DNA from: CAYNRG01 sp047974855
Lineage (GTDB): Bacteria; Bacillota_I; Bacilli_A; Erysipelotrichales; Erysipelotrichaceae
Length of the DNA: 39,607 bases
Reading direction: 5' to 3'
NCBI GenBank assembly: GCA_047974855.1
Contig: JBKECT010000023.1
Span: forward strand, 1 to 39,607
The position numbers and the translations under genes are program-made. Below are positions 31,551-39,607 of the stretch, piece by piece; within the stretch, counting starts at the first letter, position 1; each line of letters opens with the position of its first letter. Under the pieces are notes generated by a model. That model had not been told where the DNA came from and ran no database searches. It saw only the letters and a program-made list of their open reading frames with translations.

Positions 31551-32228
31551 TTATTCTTTCTCAACCAATTTCCCATTTTCTAAAAATAAGCGATGATCTG
31601 AATACTTTGAAACCTCATTACTATGTGTTACAACCACAACTGTTTTCCCATATGCTTCCACAAGTTGTTTAAAAATACTAATTATCTCTACTTCTGTTGC
31701 ACTATCTAAATTCCCTGTCGGCTCATCCGCAAAGATTAAATCAACATTAGATGCCAATGCTCTGGCAATCGCAACCCGTTGTTGTTCTCCACCCGATAAA
31801 CGATTAACTAAACGATCTGCTTTACTTGCCCCGATACCAAAACGAGCCAATAACTCATAAGCTACTTCTTTTTTATTCTTAGGAACCGAATTATCGGTTT
31901 CTTCCATCGCCACTAAAATGTTTTCAGCTGCAGTTAAATAAGTTAGTAAGTTATATGATTGAAACACCACTGCAATTTTATTGCGACGATACTTATGAAG
32001 CCCCAAACTCAAAACTTCTTCATCTTTAAATTTAACACTACCTGATTCTGCTTTGTCTAGTCCTGCAAGAATGCTCAATAATGTTGTTTTCCCAGAGCCT
32101 GAAGGACCTAGTATTGTATAGAACTTTCCTTCTTCAAAATCATAACTTAGATCTGTTAAAATTTGACGACGAAATTGGCCATCTTTATATCCATAATTAA
32201 CGTTTTCCACTTTCAATATAGTTGACAT
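31551..32228 (-). CDS. MacB/LolD-type ABC ATPase
   Basis: A 225-residue ATPase of the mechanotransmission (type VII) class. Walker A GPSGSGKTT, Q-loop VFQSYNLLTYLTAAENI, signature LSGGEQQRVAIARAL, Walker B LIFADEPTGNLD and switch VVVTHS. AGGAGGGATGAAAA precedes the ATG. It is the third gene of an operon, 13 bases after its FtsX permease, and has no TM segment. The partner permease and the PASTA protein suggest a cell-envelope role. Confidence 0.92.
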   Translation of the reverse strand: MSTILKVENVNYGYKDGQFRRQILTDLSYDFEEGKFYTILGPSGSGKTTLLSILAGLDKAESGSVKFKDEEVLSLGLHKYRRNKIAVVFQSYNLLTYLTAAENILVAMEETDNSVPKNKKEVAYELLARFGIGASKADRLVNRLSGGEQQRVAIARALASNVDLIFADEPTGNLDSATEVEIISIFKQLVEAYGKTVVVVTHSNEVSKYSDHRLFLENGKLVEKE

Positions 32229-32241
32229 TTTTCATCCCTCC

Positions 32242-33774
32242 TTAGTTCAACAAAATTTGTTTTGGGTTCAGTCTCATCACCATGAAACCAGGAACCAAAA
32301 TACTAATAAACACAACAACAATACCAACTCCATAAATTTGCATGATTGTCAATGTGCTAACACTAACTTTATATTGTGCAAGTAATTCTTCTTGACTAAT
32401 CTCTGTAAAGTAATCTTGATCCCATATACTTTCGTAATAATAGTCATCCTCAATCGTTGTTTCTTCTCGTGTTAACTGATTTGCTAAAATCATCTCTCCT
32501 GCTTTCCCAGCAAGCAACATTCCAGAGAACACCGCAAGTGTAAACCCAACCACAGTTACAATAAGCATTTCCAGAAATAGCTGAGCCATAACTTTTACTT
32601 TACTTGCTCCCGTTGATAATAAAATTCCAATTTCAGATTCTCTTGTTTTCAACGTTAGTGCAATGACTAATGAAACAATAACAATAGAGTTTAGTACGAC
32701 AATCCAGAAAACGATTGTCACCGTTGAACTTAATGAATTCAATGGTTTTGATATCTCCTCAAATTCTTCTTGATTTGCATTAAAGAATTGATAATCATCT
32801 AATTTGTGTTCATAGTCTGCAATAAAACTATCTACTTCTTCAGGGTTATTCAACAAAAATGTAGCACGCCCACTCAAATAAGCGTTTATATCAAATTCTC
32901 CAAATGTTTCATCCGGGTACCATTGTGCCCATGCGACAGTGTTATAGTCATAACTGGTTTTTGCTAATGTTGTCGCAGGAACTAAGATTCTATTTTGTGG
33001 CGATTCATATGGAGATAACCACGCAAAATTTTCTGATGCTGGATCCACCTTCTCAATCGTTTCATAAATTCCAATAATCTCAAATTCTTTATAAAGATCT
33101 TCTTGAGTTATCCCATTTTCTACTGTTAGTGTTGTCCATGGGTCAATGTTTATTTGAAATGTATCGCCAACTGATAAGCCATTTAATTCTGCCAACTCTT
33201 TAGTGATAAGTGCTACAGCATCATAATTTTCTATTTCAGCATCTGTGTACATTCTACCACTACTTATGGTGTATGTTCCGTTGTCAAACTCTATGAGATT
33301 TGCCATTGTGTTTCCACTCAAAAAAACATTAGTTGCATTTTGATCAATTTCAACAGCTTCACCTGTTGAGTCATAAGATATGGTAGTAGAGCCACCATTT
33401 TCTGCTTGGAGGTCCTCATTACCTACTGGAACATATTGAAGCGATACCAACCCAGCGCTATATGTTGTACCAAAATTCACCGCACGAACGCGCTCATCTT
33501 CGGCGATCTCTTTGACCTCTTCAATCCCAATAACTGGAGAATATAAATCTTCAGGGTTATCTACATTATCCTCCCAAAACGCGTCATAATCTATTTCATA
33601 ATCCACAACCGGATACATTGATTGACGAACAATATCCTTAGCGTTGTTTGATGCTTCCATAACCCCAAGGCAAATGATAATTAAATTTCCTACAATAAAG
33701 AACGTTAAACCTAATAGTATTGATTTTGAAATTCCTCGTGACACATACTTCCAAGCTCGATTTACAAAATTCAT
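32242..33774 (-). CDS. FtsX/MacB-type ABC permease
   Basis: A 510-residue permease with four TM segments: about 16-38, then three near 348-375, 400-430 and 472-500. A large acidic extracellular domain (about 40-340, MacB-PCD-like) lies between TM1 and TM2. The C-terminal MRLNPKQIL is the usual FtsX-family ending. It lacks the second FtsX unit of peptide exporters such as BceB. AAGGAGGAAGTT precedes the ATG. It is preceded 10 bases upstream by the PASTA gene and followed by the ATPase. This class usually transmits force to outside partners rather than moving a substrate. Confidence 0.88.
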   Translation of the reverse strand: MNFVNRAWKYVSRGISKSILLGLTFFIVGNLIIICLGVMEASNNAKDIVRQSMYPVVDYEIDYDAFWEDNVDNPEDLYSPVIGIEEVKEIAEDERVRAVNFGTTYSAGLVSLQYVPVGNEDLQAENGGSTTISYDSTGEAVEIDQNATNVFLSGNTMANLIEFDNGTYTISSGRMYTDAEIENYDAVALITKELAELNGLSVGDTFQINIDPWTTLTVENGITQEDLYKEFEIIGIYETIEKVDPASENFAWLSPYESPQNRILVPATTLAKTSYDYNTVAWAQWYPDETFGEFDINAYLSGRATFLLNNPEEVDSFIADYEHKLDDYQFFNANQEEFEEISKPLNSLSSTVTIVFWIVVLNSIVIVSLVIALTLKTRESEIGILLSTGASKVKVMAQLFLEMLIVTVVGFTLAVFSGMLLAGKAGEMILANQLTREETTIEDDYYYESIWDQDYFTEISQEELLAQYKVSVSTLTIMQIYGVGIVVVFISILVPGFMVMRLNPKQILLN

Positions 33775-33784
33775 AACTTCCTCC

Positions 33785-35116
33785 TTAAGGTGTAACTAAA
33801 CACCCTTTCTCAACAATTGTAAGTGATATTTTTGCATCTAATGGTAGTGGTCTTGCACATCCATTTTCATTATATGGCAACGTATTTCCTGCACTATCCA
33901 TACATTCCATTTCAACAATTTGACCAGCAATAGCATCAGCATCATCCGGGCATATTTCTCCGCCCCAAACTCCAGCACTAATCGATGCGCCTTTAGCATT
34001 TGCATCATCCACCCACGCCAATAATTCCAAATAATCTTTACCAACCCACGCTTGACTATTGGTCATTAGCTGCGGCATATAGAGTGACGTTGTTAAAACC
34101 ACAACATCTCCTTCTTCAACTCTTGTTCCTGCACTAACCGATTGTTCTATAACCGTTCCTAATGCCGCTTTATTATACTCTTCTTTCGTAATAATTTGAA
34201 TTGAGCTATTTTGCGCCATCCACGCCTTTAACATATCAGCAGTATATCCCACTAAGTTAGGCACAATGACTGCTTCTCCTTGAGACACAACCACAGTAAT
34301 GCTATCCCCTTGTTTTACTACTGTTCCAGCACTTAAACTTTGGCTAATGACTTTACCAACTTCAACCGTTTCACTATAACCATCTTGCTTATTAATCACA
34401 AGTCCTTTTCCATCAGCCCATGTTTTAAATTCTTCAAAAGTTTTACCAACATAATCAACAATGGTTACATCTTGAAGTGGAGCAACTCCTTTAGAAACTA
34501 CAATGGTTAATGTCGCTCCTCTTTTAAACGCTGACTCTTCAATTGTTTTTAATTCATAGCTAATCACTTCACCCTCTGCTACCGTTGTACTATACTGAAG
34601 CGATATTTTAGTTTTTGATAGTTTATTTATGTCGATCCACTCTTGTATTTCATCTTGGCTCATTTCCTTAATACTTGGAAAGGTAATTAATTCTTCAGGA
34701 TCAGGTCCATTAGACACAAGGAATGTTAATGGTGTATCTTTATGAATTTTCGATCCTCTGTCATGGCTTTGTGAAATGATCGTATCTTCGTCATAATCAA
34801 AATTATATTCCCTCTCAAGCACCACGCTGCTGGTTTGAATGCCATACTGTTTAGCCCAGTTGCTAACATCAGTTACTGTTTGCCCTTGAAAATCAGGCAC
34901 CGTAATTTTTGGAGCTAAGAATAAAAACCATATTCCTACGATAGCCAATAACGCAATTACACCACCAATAATCCAAACCTTTTTATCCATCTTCGGCTTT
35001 TCGATGCGATGAAAAACTTCTTCTTTATAGCTCCCAGGTTTTTCTTTATTTTGCAACTCTTTTTTACTTTCAACATCTTTTGCTAAAGAATCTAAGAAAC
35101 TTTTTTCATCTTTCAT
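33785..35116 (-). CDS. Membrane-anchored PASTA-repeat protein without kinase
   Basis: A 443-residue protein. Residues 1-44 are cytoplasmic and highly charged, about 46-67 form one TM helix, and the remainder is extracellular. The outside part has four PASTA-like repeats (ITVPDFQGQT…, ITFPSIKEMS…, VTIVDYVGKT…, VIVPNLVGYT…) and a fifth, divergent one. The fifth holds several cysteines (GEICPDD, MECMDSAG, NGCARP, KGCLV), perhaps in disulfides. No kinase or PBP domain exists. GAGGTGTACT favours the ATG at 35116 over an upstream reading. First gene of an operon with an FtsX permease and an ATPase. PASTA domains bind peptidoglycan or muropeptides in other proteins, so this is likely the wall-facing partner of the transporter. 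Confidence 0.85.
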   Translation of the reverse strand: MKDEKSFLDSLAKDVESKKELQNKEKPGSYKEEVFHRIEKPKMDKKVWIIGGVIALLAIVGIWFLFLAPKITVPDFQGQTVTDVSNWAKQYGIQTSSVVLEREYNFDYDEDTIISQSHDRGSKIHKDTPLTFLVSNGPDPEELITFPSIKEMSQDEIQEWIDINKLSKTKISLQYSTTVAEGEVISYELKTIEESAFKRGATLTIVVSKGVAPLQDVTIVDYVGKTFEEFKTWADGKGLVINKQDGYSETVEVGKVISQSLSAGTVVKQGDSITVVVSQGEAVIVPNLVGYTADMLKAWMAQNSSIQIITKEEYNKAALGTVIEQSVSAGTRVEEGDVVVLTTSLYMPQLMTNSQAWVGKDYLELLAWVDDANAKGASISAGVWGGEICPDDADAIAGQIVEMECMDSAGNTLPYNENGCARPLPLDAKISLTIVEKGCLVTP

Positions 35117-35139
35117 AGTACACCTCTTTTTCATACTTA

Positions 35140-35167
35140 ATTTTATCACTTTTGATTATTTATGCAA
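35140..35167 (-). promoter_or_regulatory. Promoter of the PASTA-ABC operon
   Basis: TTGCAT (35162-35167), 16 bases, then TAAAAT (35140-35145) on the minus strand, in the gap after uvrB. The operon is therefore not simply a continuation of uvrB transcription. Confidence 0.65.
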
Positions 35168-35171
35168 CATA

Positions 35172-37139
35172 TTATTCAGCTTTCAGCTCCATAACAATAT
35201 CCCTTAATTCTGCTGCTCTTTCAAAATCTAAGACCTTTGCAGCCTCTCTCATTTCTTTCTCTAAACGCTCCAATAGTGCCTCTTTATCTTTTTTACCTGC
35301 CTTCATCTTTTTACTCATAAATTTCGTTGCCATTTCTTTAGTTTCTTTACCATGAATTGCATCTTGCACTGCTTTTTTTATAGTTGTCGGTACTATTCCA
35401 TGCTCAAGATTATGTTTTTCTTGAATATCACGTCGTCGATTAGTTTCATCAATGGCTTTCTTCATTGAATCCGTCATTTTATCCCCATACATAATCACTC
35501 GCCCAGCCGAGTTTCTAGCTGCTCGTCCTATGGTTTGAATTAATGAGCGTTCAGATCGTAAAAAACCTTCTTTGTCAGCATCAATAATGGCTACCAATGC
35601 TACCTCTGGAATATCGATTCCTTCTCTTAATAAGTTAATCCCAACTAAAATATCTTTCTTCCCACGTCTCAAATCACGAATCGTTTCAATTCTTTCTAAT
35701 GTTTTTGTTTCATGGTGTAGATATGCTACTTTATAATCTTGTTTTTGAAGATACTCCGTTAAGTCCTCTGCCATTTTAACGGTTAATGTTGTGATAAGAA
35801 CACGCTCTCCATTTTGAATACACTGATTAATTTCATCACACAAATCATCAATCTGCCCTCTTGTAGGTCTTACGCTAATCTTAGGGTCTAGTAGTCCTGT
35901 AGGTCGTATAATTTGCTCTACTACTTGTCCTTCTACCTTCTCAATCTCATAATTACCTGGTGTTGCTGAAACATAGATGGCTTGAGAAAATGTTTTTTCA
36001 AACTCTTCAAACTTCATCGGGCGATTATCCAGTGCACTCGGTAGTCGAAAGCCATAATTAACTAGTGTTTCTTTTCGAGCTCTATCGCCATTATACATCC
36101 CTCGAATTTGTGGTAATGAAACATGACTTTCATCCACCACTAATAAAAAATCGTTCGGAAAATAATCAAACAAATTATATGGTCGCTCATTCGCCTTACG
36201 CCCATCAATATGGCGTGAATAGTTTTCAACTCCTGAACACATTCCAAATTCTCTTAATGCTTCCAAGTCATAGCGACAGCGCTGTTCTAATCGTTGAGCT
36301 TCTAATAACTTCCCTTCCGCATTTAACTCTTTTAACCTTAACTCTAATTCTTCTTCAATCAAATGGCATGCACGAAGCATATCTTCTTTTTGTCTTGCAT
36401 AGCCGGATGCTGGAAACACGTTGTAGATTGTATACCCATTTAAAACTTTCCCCGTTAATGGATCTACTTCTGTAATTCTTTCTATTTCATCATCAAATAA
36501 TTCTAGTCGAAGAATGTACTGATCTGTGTGTCCTAGTGTCACCTCAATAACATCACCGCGAACTCTAAATGTTCCTCGCTTTTGTTCCATATCATTGCGT
36601 TGATATTGTCGTTGCACAAACTTTCCTAATAATTCTTTACGTTCTATTTTCTCGCCTGTTCTCAATGTGAAAAACATCCCACGGTATTGCTCAGGATCAC
36701 TGGAACCATAAATACATGCAACGGAAGCAACAATAATGGTATCTCTTCTCTCTAACACTGAATTATACGCTGCCATTCGTAACATATCTAACTCATCATT
36801 AGTCATTGAACTCTTTTCAATATAAGTATCCGTTTTAGGCATATACGCCTCAGGTTGATAATAGTCAAAGTTTGAAACGAAATATTCCACTCTATTTTCA
36901 GGAAAGAGTTCTTTAAATTCGGCATATAATTGTCCTGCTAATGTCTTATTGTGCACAAAAACAAGAGTTGGTTTATTCACCCTTTCAATCACATTTCCTA
37001 TTGTAAATGTTTTCCCTGTTCCTGTAGCTCCTAAAAGAACTTGTTCATGTTTTTTATCTAATACCCCTTGCACTAATTTCTCGATTGCTTGAGGTTGATC
37101 CCCTGTCGGCTTATAGGGTGCTTGTAATTTAAACTCCAT
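35172..37139 (-). CDS. uvrB: Excinuclease ABC subunit B
   Basis: A 655-residue damage-recognition helicase of nucleotide excision repair. Walker A is GATGTGKTFT near residue 39, the beta-hairpin region is YYQPEAYMP, the DEAD-type box is VVDESH, motifs V/VI are LLREGIDIPE and QTIGRAARN, and the C-terminal UVR domain (LEKEMREAAKVLDFERAAEL) contacts UvrC/UvrA. Length is normal. TTAGGAA precedes the ATG. A TATAAT (37163-37168, minus strand) lies upstream without a good -35. I see no canonical Gram-positive LexA box, and uvrA is not in the window. Confidence 0.97.
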   Translation of the reverse strand: MEFKLQAPYKPTGDQPQAIEKLVQGVLDKKHEQVLLGATGTGKTFTIGNVIERVNKPTLVFVHNKTLAGQLYAEFKELFPENRVEYFVSNFDYYQPEAYMPKTDTYIEKSSMTNDELDMLRMAAYNSVLERRDTIIVASVACIYGSSDPEQYRGMFFTLRTGEKIERKELLGKFVQRQYQRNDMEQKRGTFRVRGDVIEVTLGHTDQYILRLELFDDEIERITEVDPLTGKVLNGYTIYNVFPASGYARQKEDMLRACHLIEEELELRLKELNAEGKLLEAQRLEQRCRYDLEALREFGMCSGVENYSRHIDGRKANERPYNLFDYFPNDFLLVVDESHVSLPQIRGMYNGDRARKETLVNYGFRLPSALDNRPMKFEEFEKTFSQAIYVSATPGNYEIEKVEGQVVEQIIRPTGLLDPKISVRPTRGQIDDLCDEINQCIQNGERVLITTLTVKMAEDLTEYLQKQDYKVAYLHHETKTLERIETIRDLRRGKKDILVGINLLREGIDIPEVALVAIIDADKEGFLRSERSLIQTIGRAARNSAGRVIMYGDKMTDSMKKAIDETNRRRDIQEKHNLEHGIVPTTIKKAVQDAIHGKETKEMATKFMSKKMKAGKKDKEALLERLEKEMREAAKVLDFERAAELRDIVMELKAE

Positions 37140-37197
37140 TTCCTAACCACCTTTCTTATTTTATTATACATTGAAATTGCTAATAATAGCTAAAAAC

Positions 37198-37226
37198 TTG
37201 TCTCCACCCTTTTTTTCAGTTACAAT
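37198..37226 (+). promoter_or_regulatory. Promoter of the nuclease gene
   Basis: TTGTCT (37198-37203), 17 bases, then TACAAT (37221-37226), back to back with the uvrB promoter region. Confidence 0.7.
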
Positions 37227-37251
37227 AAACACAGAATATTTAGGAGGTTTT

Positions 37252-37791
37252 ATGTCATCATTTATTTCACTGCTCAAAAAAGAATTACAGAAAACAAAGG
37301 ATTTTAAGACACTCCTTTTTTTAGGTGTGATTCTTCTTGTTTTTCTTTACTTTACATCCGCTAACAATTCAACAACACCAACAAGTTCTATAGAGAATAT
37401 TACTTTGAGCCGTTGTGTGGATGGAGATACTGCTATTTTTAGCCTTGATGGCTCAGAAGTAAAAGTGCGTTTTTTAGCTATCGATGCTCCAGAAGTTGGA
37501 AAAGATGGAAATGTCTCTGACCCTTATGGGGATGAAGCTGCTCAATACACTTGTGATGCTTTACAGAGGGCAGATAGCATCACCTTTGAATATGAAGAAG
37601 ATAAGTACGATAATTATGACCGCCTTCTTGCATGGGTTTTCATTGATGATAGTCTGCTGCAGGAACAGCTTATTCAAGAAGGGCTTGTAAAGGTCGCCTA
37701 TCTTTATGATGACTATAAATACACTAACGTTTTAGAAGTTGCTCAAGACATTGCAAAGAGCAATCAAATAGGGCTTTGGTCTAATCATTAA
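37252..37791 (+). CDS. Membrane-anchored staphylococcal-nuclease-type thermonuclease
   Basis: A 179-residue protein with one N-terminal TM helix (about 21-38) and an SNase domain (about 50-178) probably outside the cell. VDGDTAIF, KVRFLAIDAPE (catalytic Arg and metal-binding Asp), DEAAQYTCDAL, DNYDRLLAWVF (second catalytic Arg) and QEGLVKVAYLYDD are family blocks. AGGAGGTTTT precedes the ATG at 37252; the upstream 27-codon extension overlaps the promoter and is rejected. Likely degrades extracellular DNA or RNA. Divergent from uvrB, with its own terminator. Confidence 0.88.
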   Translation: MSSFISLLKKELQKTKDFKTLLFLGVILLVFLYFTSANNSTTPTSSIENITLSRCVDGDTAIFSLDGSEVKVRFLAIDAPEVGKDGNVSDPYGDEAAQYTCDALQRADSITFEYEEDKYDNYDRLLAWVFIDDSLLQEQLIQEGLVKVAYLYDDYKYTNVLEVAQDIAKSNQIGLWSNH

Positions 37792-37824
37792 AATAAGTAC
37801 TGATTATATCAGTACTTATTTTTC
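37791..37824. terminator. Bidirectional terminator
   Basis: AATAAGTACTGA and TCAGTACTTATT form a perfect 12-base stem with a TTATA loop and flanking A and T runs, between the convergent nuclease and galE genes. Confidence 0.9.
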
Positions 37825-38832
37825 GTATCCTTTCGGATTTTTGCTTTGCCAATTCCATGAATCTTTACACATTTCTTCTAAATCTTTTTGTGCTTTCCAA
37901 CCTAATATTTTTAAAGCTTTTGTGGCATCTGCGTAACATACCGCAATGTCACCCTCACGGCGTGGCGCTAATTCATAAGCAATCGTAATTCCGGTTGCTT
38001 TTTCAAAAGCTTGAATAACTTCCAAAACACTGTATCCTTTGCCAGTTCCTAAATTATAAACTTCACACCCTTGCATCTTATCTAATCGCTCAACAGCACA
38101 TCCATGACCCTTTGCTAAATCAACCACATGGACATAGTCCCGTACACAAGTACCATCTTTTGTGTCGTAATCACTTCCAAATACGCTTAACTTTTCTCTT
38201 TGCCCAGCAGCAACTTGAGTTACATAAGGCATTAAGTTCGCCGGAACTCCACTTGGTTGCTCCCCTAGTCTTCCTGTTTCATGTGCTCCAATCGGGTTGA
38301 AGTAACGTAAGAAAATAAAGTTCCACTCACCATCCGCATACGCTATATCTTCCAGCATTTGTTCCAACATTGACTTTGTCCATCCATAAGGGTTTGTGCA
38401 TGCACCTTTAGGACACTCTTCAGTAATTGGTTGTGTTTCACAATCTCCATATACCGTTGCAGATGAGGAGTAAATCATTTTCTTACACTTAAATTCTCTC
38501 ATCACTTCCACTAAAGTTAGCGTTCCGACAATGTTATTTCGGTAATATTCTAACGGTTTTGCTACAGACTCCCCTACTGCTTTCAATGCAGCAAAGTGAA
38601 TACACGCATCAATCTTATTGTCCTGAAATACTTTTCTCAACTCTTCTTTATCTAATAGATCCACTTGATAAAATTGAGGTTTTTTACCGCTTACTTCTTC
38701 AATACGCTCAAGTACGTTAACGCTTGAATTAACAAGATTATCCACAATAATAACATCATGACCTTGTTCCAACAATTGAATTGTTGTATGGCTTCCGATA
38801 TACCCAGCCCCTCCAGTAATTAATACTTTCAT
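37816..38832 (-). CDS. galE: UDP-glucose 4-epimerase
   Basis: A 338-residue extended short-chain dehydrogenase that interconverts UDP-glucose and UDP-galactose with bound NAD+. Rossmann motif GGAGYIGSHT (7-16), catalytic Ser in YSSSATVYG, and Tyr/Lys in NPYGWTKSMLEQ near 150. ARYFNPIGAH-type LRYFNPIGAHETG and EYNLGTGKGYSV-type VYNLGTGKGYSV contact the sugar nucleotide. Length is that of canonical GalE. AGGAGGAAGCTA precedes the ATG, and a TATAAT lies at 38855-38860 (minus strand). No galK or galT is adjacent. Confidence 0.96.
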   Translation of the reverse strand: MKVLITGGAGYIGSHTTIQLLEQGHDVIIVDNLVNSSVNVLERIEEVSGKKPQFYQVDLLDKEELRKVFQDNKIDACIHFAALKAVGESVAKPLEYYRNNIVGTLTLVEVMREFKCKKMIYSSSATVYGDCETQPITEECPKGACTNPYGWTKSMLEQMLEDIAYADGEWNFIFLRYFNPIGAHETGRLGEQPSGVPANLMPYVTQVAAGQREKLSVFGSDYDTKDGTCVRDYVHVVDLAKGHGCAVERLDKMQGCEVYNLGTGKGYSVLEVIQAFEKATGITIAYELAPRREGDIAVCYADATKALKILGWKAQKDLEEMCKDSWNWQSKNPKGYEK

Positions 38833-38885
38833 TAGCTTCCTCCTATTTGATTTTATTATACCTCAAAACCATCAGAAACTCCACT

Positions 38886-39311
38886 TTACAACAGCTTTTT
38901 TATCATATGCCGATGCGGACTTCCCTGATCATCGTATCCCTCACCTATTACTTCATAACCTAATTTTTGATAAAAGCCAAGTGCGTGCTCTTGTGCCCCT
39001 AAATGAACTTCTTTTGCTCCTAACTCTCTTGCTTTCTCTTCTAACTTTTCAATTATTAAAGCCCCACAACCTTGTCCCCGATAATCATTTAATACACAAA
39101 TGCGTCCTAATGTCATTTCTCCGCTTTCATTAGTAAAAACTCTGCCTGTTGCAACACTTTTTTCTCCGTCATAAAGAACAACGTGGGTACAGCAATAGTC
39201 AATCTCATCGAATTCATCTTTGAAACCTTGTTCCCTCACAAATACCGCTTCACGCACTTGATAACCATCTTCTAAATTCTCATCATTTTTATAAAATTTG
39301 AACTGTATCAT
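38886..39311 (-). CDS. GNAT family N-acetyltransferase (YjcF/ElaA-like)
   Basis: A 141-residue acetyltransferase. REAVFVREQGF near the start is typical of the YjcF/ElaA group. The acetyl-CoA loop is LGRICVLNDYRGQGCGALII, which fits the R-x-x-G-x-G/A motif, and the C-terminal HALGFYQKLGYEVIG is the usual strand-helix end. GAGGGGTTAGG precedes the ATG. Substrate unknown. Confidence 0.88.
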   Translation of the reverse strand: MIQFKFYKNDENLEDGYQVREAVFVREQGFKDEFDEIDYCCTHVVLYDGEKSVATGRVFTNESGEMTLGRICVLNDYRGQGCGALIIEKLEEKARELGAKEVHLGAQEHALGFYQKLGYEVIGEGYDDQGSPHRHMIKKLL

Positions 39312-39394
39312 CCTAACCCCTCACTTTTCTTTATCTTAAGCTTAAACGTCAAAATATACAAGCTAACTTCTTGCATTTTTACTGCACAAATAAC

Positions 39395-39422
39395 TTGCAT
39401 TTTATTTTCACTATGATATAAT
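39395..39422 (+). promoter_or_regulatory. Promoter of tRNA-Leu
   Basis: TTGCAT (39395-39400), 16 bases, then TATAAT (39417-39422), 12 bases before the tRNA. Confidence 0.75.
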
Positions 39423-39434
39423 GATAAAGCACTT

Positions 39435-39515
39435 GCGGATGTGGCGAAATTGGTAGACGCACTAGACTTAGGATCTAGCGCCTTGTGCGTGGGGGTTCGA
39501 GTCCCTTCATCCGCA
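39435..39515 (+). tRNA. tRNA-Leu (anticodon UAG)
   Basis: A class II tRNA with acceptor GCGGATG/CATCCGC, discriminator A, D-arm GGCGAAATTGGTAGACGC, anticodon loop CTTAGGA (UAG), a variable arm and T-arm GGGGGTTCGAGTCCC. CCA is not fully encoded (the genome reads CCG), so the end must be added enzymatically, unlike the three tRNAs at the left. Confidence 0.95.
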
Positions 39516-39520
39516 CCGAG

Positions 39521-39559
39521 AGCGACAAATTGAATTAATTTTCTTTTTGTCGCTTTTTT
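39521..39559 (+). terminator. Terminator of tRNA-Leu
   Basis: AGCGACAAA (39521-39529) pairs perfectly with TTTGTCGCT (39546-39554), followed by TTTTT. Confidence 0.85.
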
Positions 39560-39607
39560 CATTTCTATAACTTGCTATTTCTGTGTTGATTAAATGAAGG
39601 AATGAAT

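Noticed and set aside
39308..39562. 84-codon minus-strand frame starting MKKATKRKLIQF and containing DEGTRTPTHKALDPKSSAS
   Set aside because: It is the antisense translation of tRNA-Leu and its terminator, a well-known false protein.
1..39607. CRISPR array, insertion-sequence ends or rRNA genes
   Set aside because: No regularly spaced repeats, transposase with terminal repeats, or rRNA sequence was seen.

Overview
The window is AT-rich DNA with canonical Gram-positive signals: AGGAGG ribosome binding sites, sigma-A type promoters and hairpin-plus-U terminators. Gene families fit a fermentative low-GC Bacillota member: PTS transport, a CcpA-type cre site, a WXG100-like start at the left edge, and an MsmK/UgpC-type sugar ABC ATPase. 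The style resembles Erysipelotrichia or a related lineage, but I cannot fix the genus. Both replication strands carry genes in short operons.

Layout. Bases 1-4250 hold the start of a WXG100-like gene, a membrane-anchored alpha/beta hydrolase, a tRNA cluster (Lys-Glu-Asn), a MATE exporter with a palindrome on its promoter, an RpiB-type isomerase and a small stress-type membrane protein. Bases 4246-11546 are a metal (probably copper) locus. A response regulator, a sensor kinase with a Cys/Met-rich sensor loop and a nitroreductase point left. A membrane-anchored cupredoxin, an HMA-SafE-cupredoxin fusion and a CopA-type P-type ATPase point right. Between the two arms lies a near-perfect 20-bp inverted repeat. 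A DegV gene follows.

Bases 12700-16880 look like a decayed insertion. They contain a large serine recombinase broken by stops and frameshifts, the tail of a second recombinase, an intact operon (46-residue membrane peptide plus hydrolase), a divergent TetR gene and a flavodoxin tail. Bases 16897-24578 form an L-ascorbate (Ula) system: ulaG-C-A-B, an unrecognised 344-residue protein, then ulaF-E. The decarboxylase ulaD is absent from the window. Facing it are a two-TM helical protein translationally coupled to a DeoR regulator. The shared promoter region carries a cre site and two mirror-image copies of a candidate operator.

Bases 24600-39607 are mostly housekeeping and accessory metabolism: a stand-alone sugar ABC ATPase and a PucR-type regulator, a sugar nucleotidyltransferase, an Lrp regulator with an aminotransferase, a MerR regulator with an aldo/keto reductase and flavodoxin, a PASTA-protein/FtsX-permease/ATPase operon, uvrB, an anchored nuclease, galE, a GNAT acetyltransferase and tRNA-Leu. 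The strongest candidates for undescribed biology are the copper locus, the 344-residue protein in the ula operon, the two-TM partner of the DeoR regulator, and the PASTA-ABC transporter.
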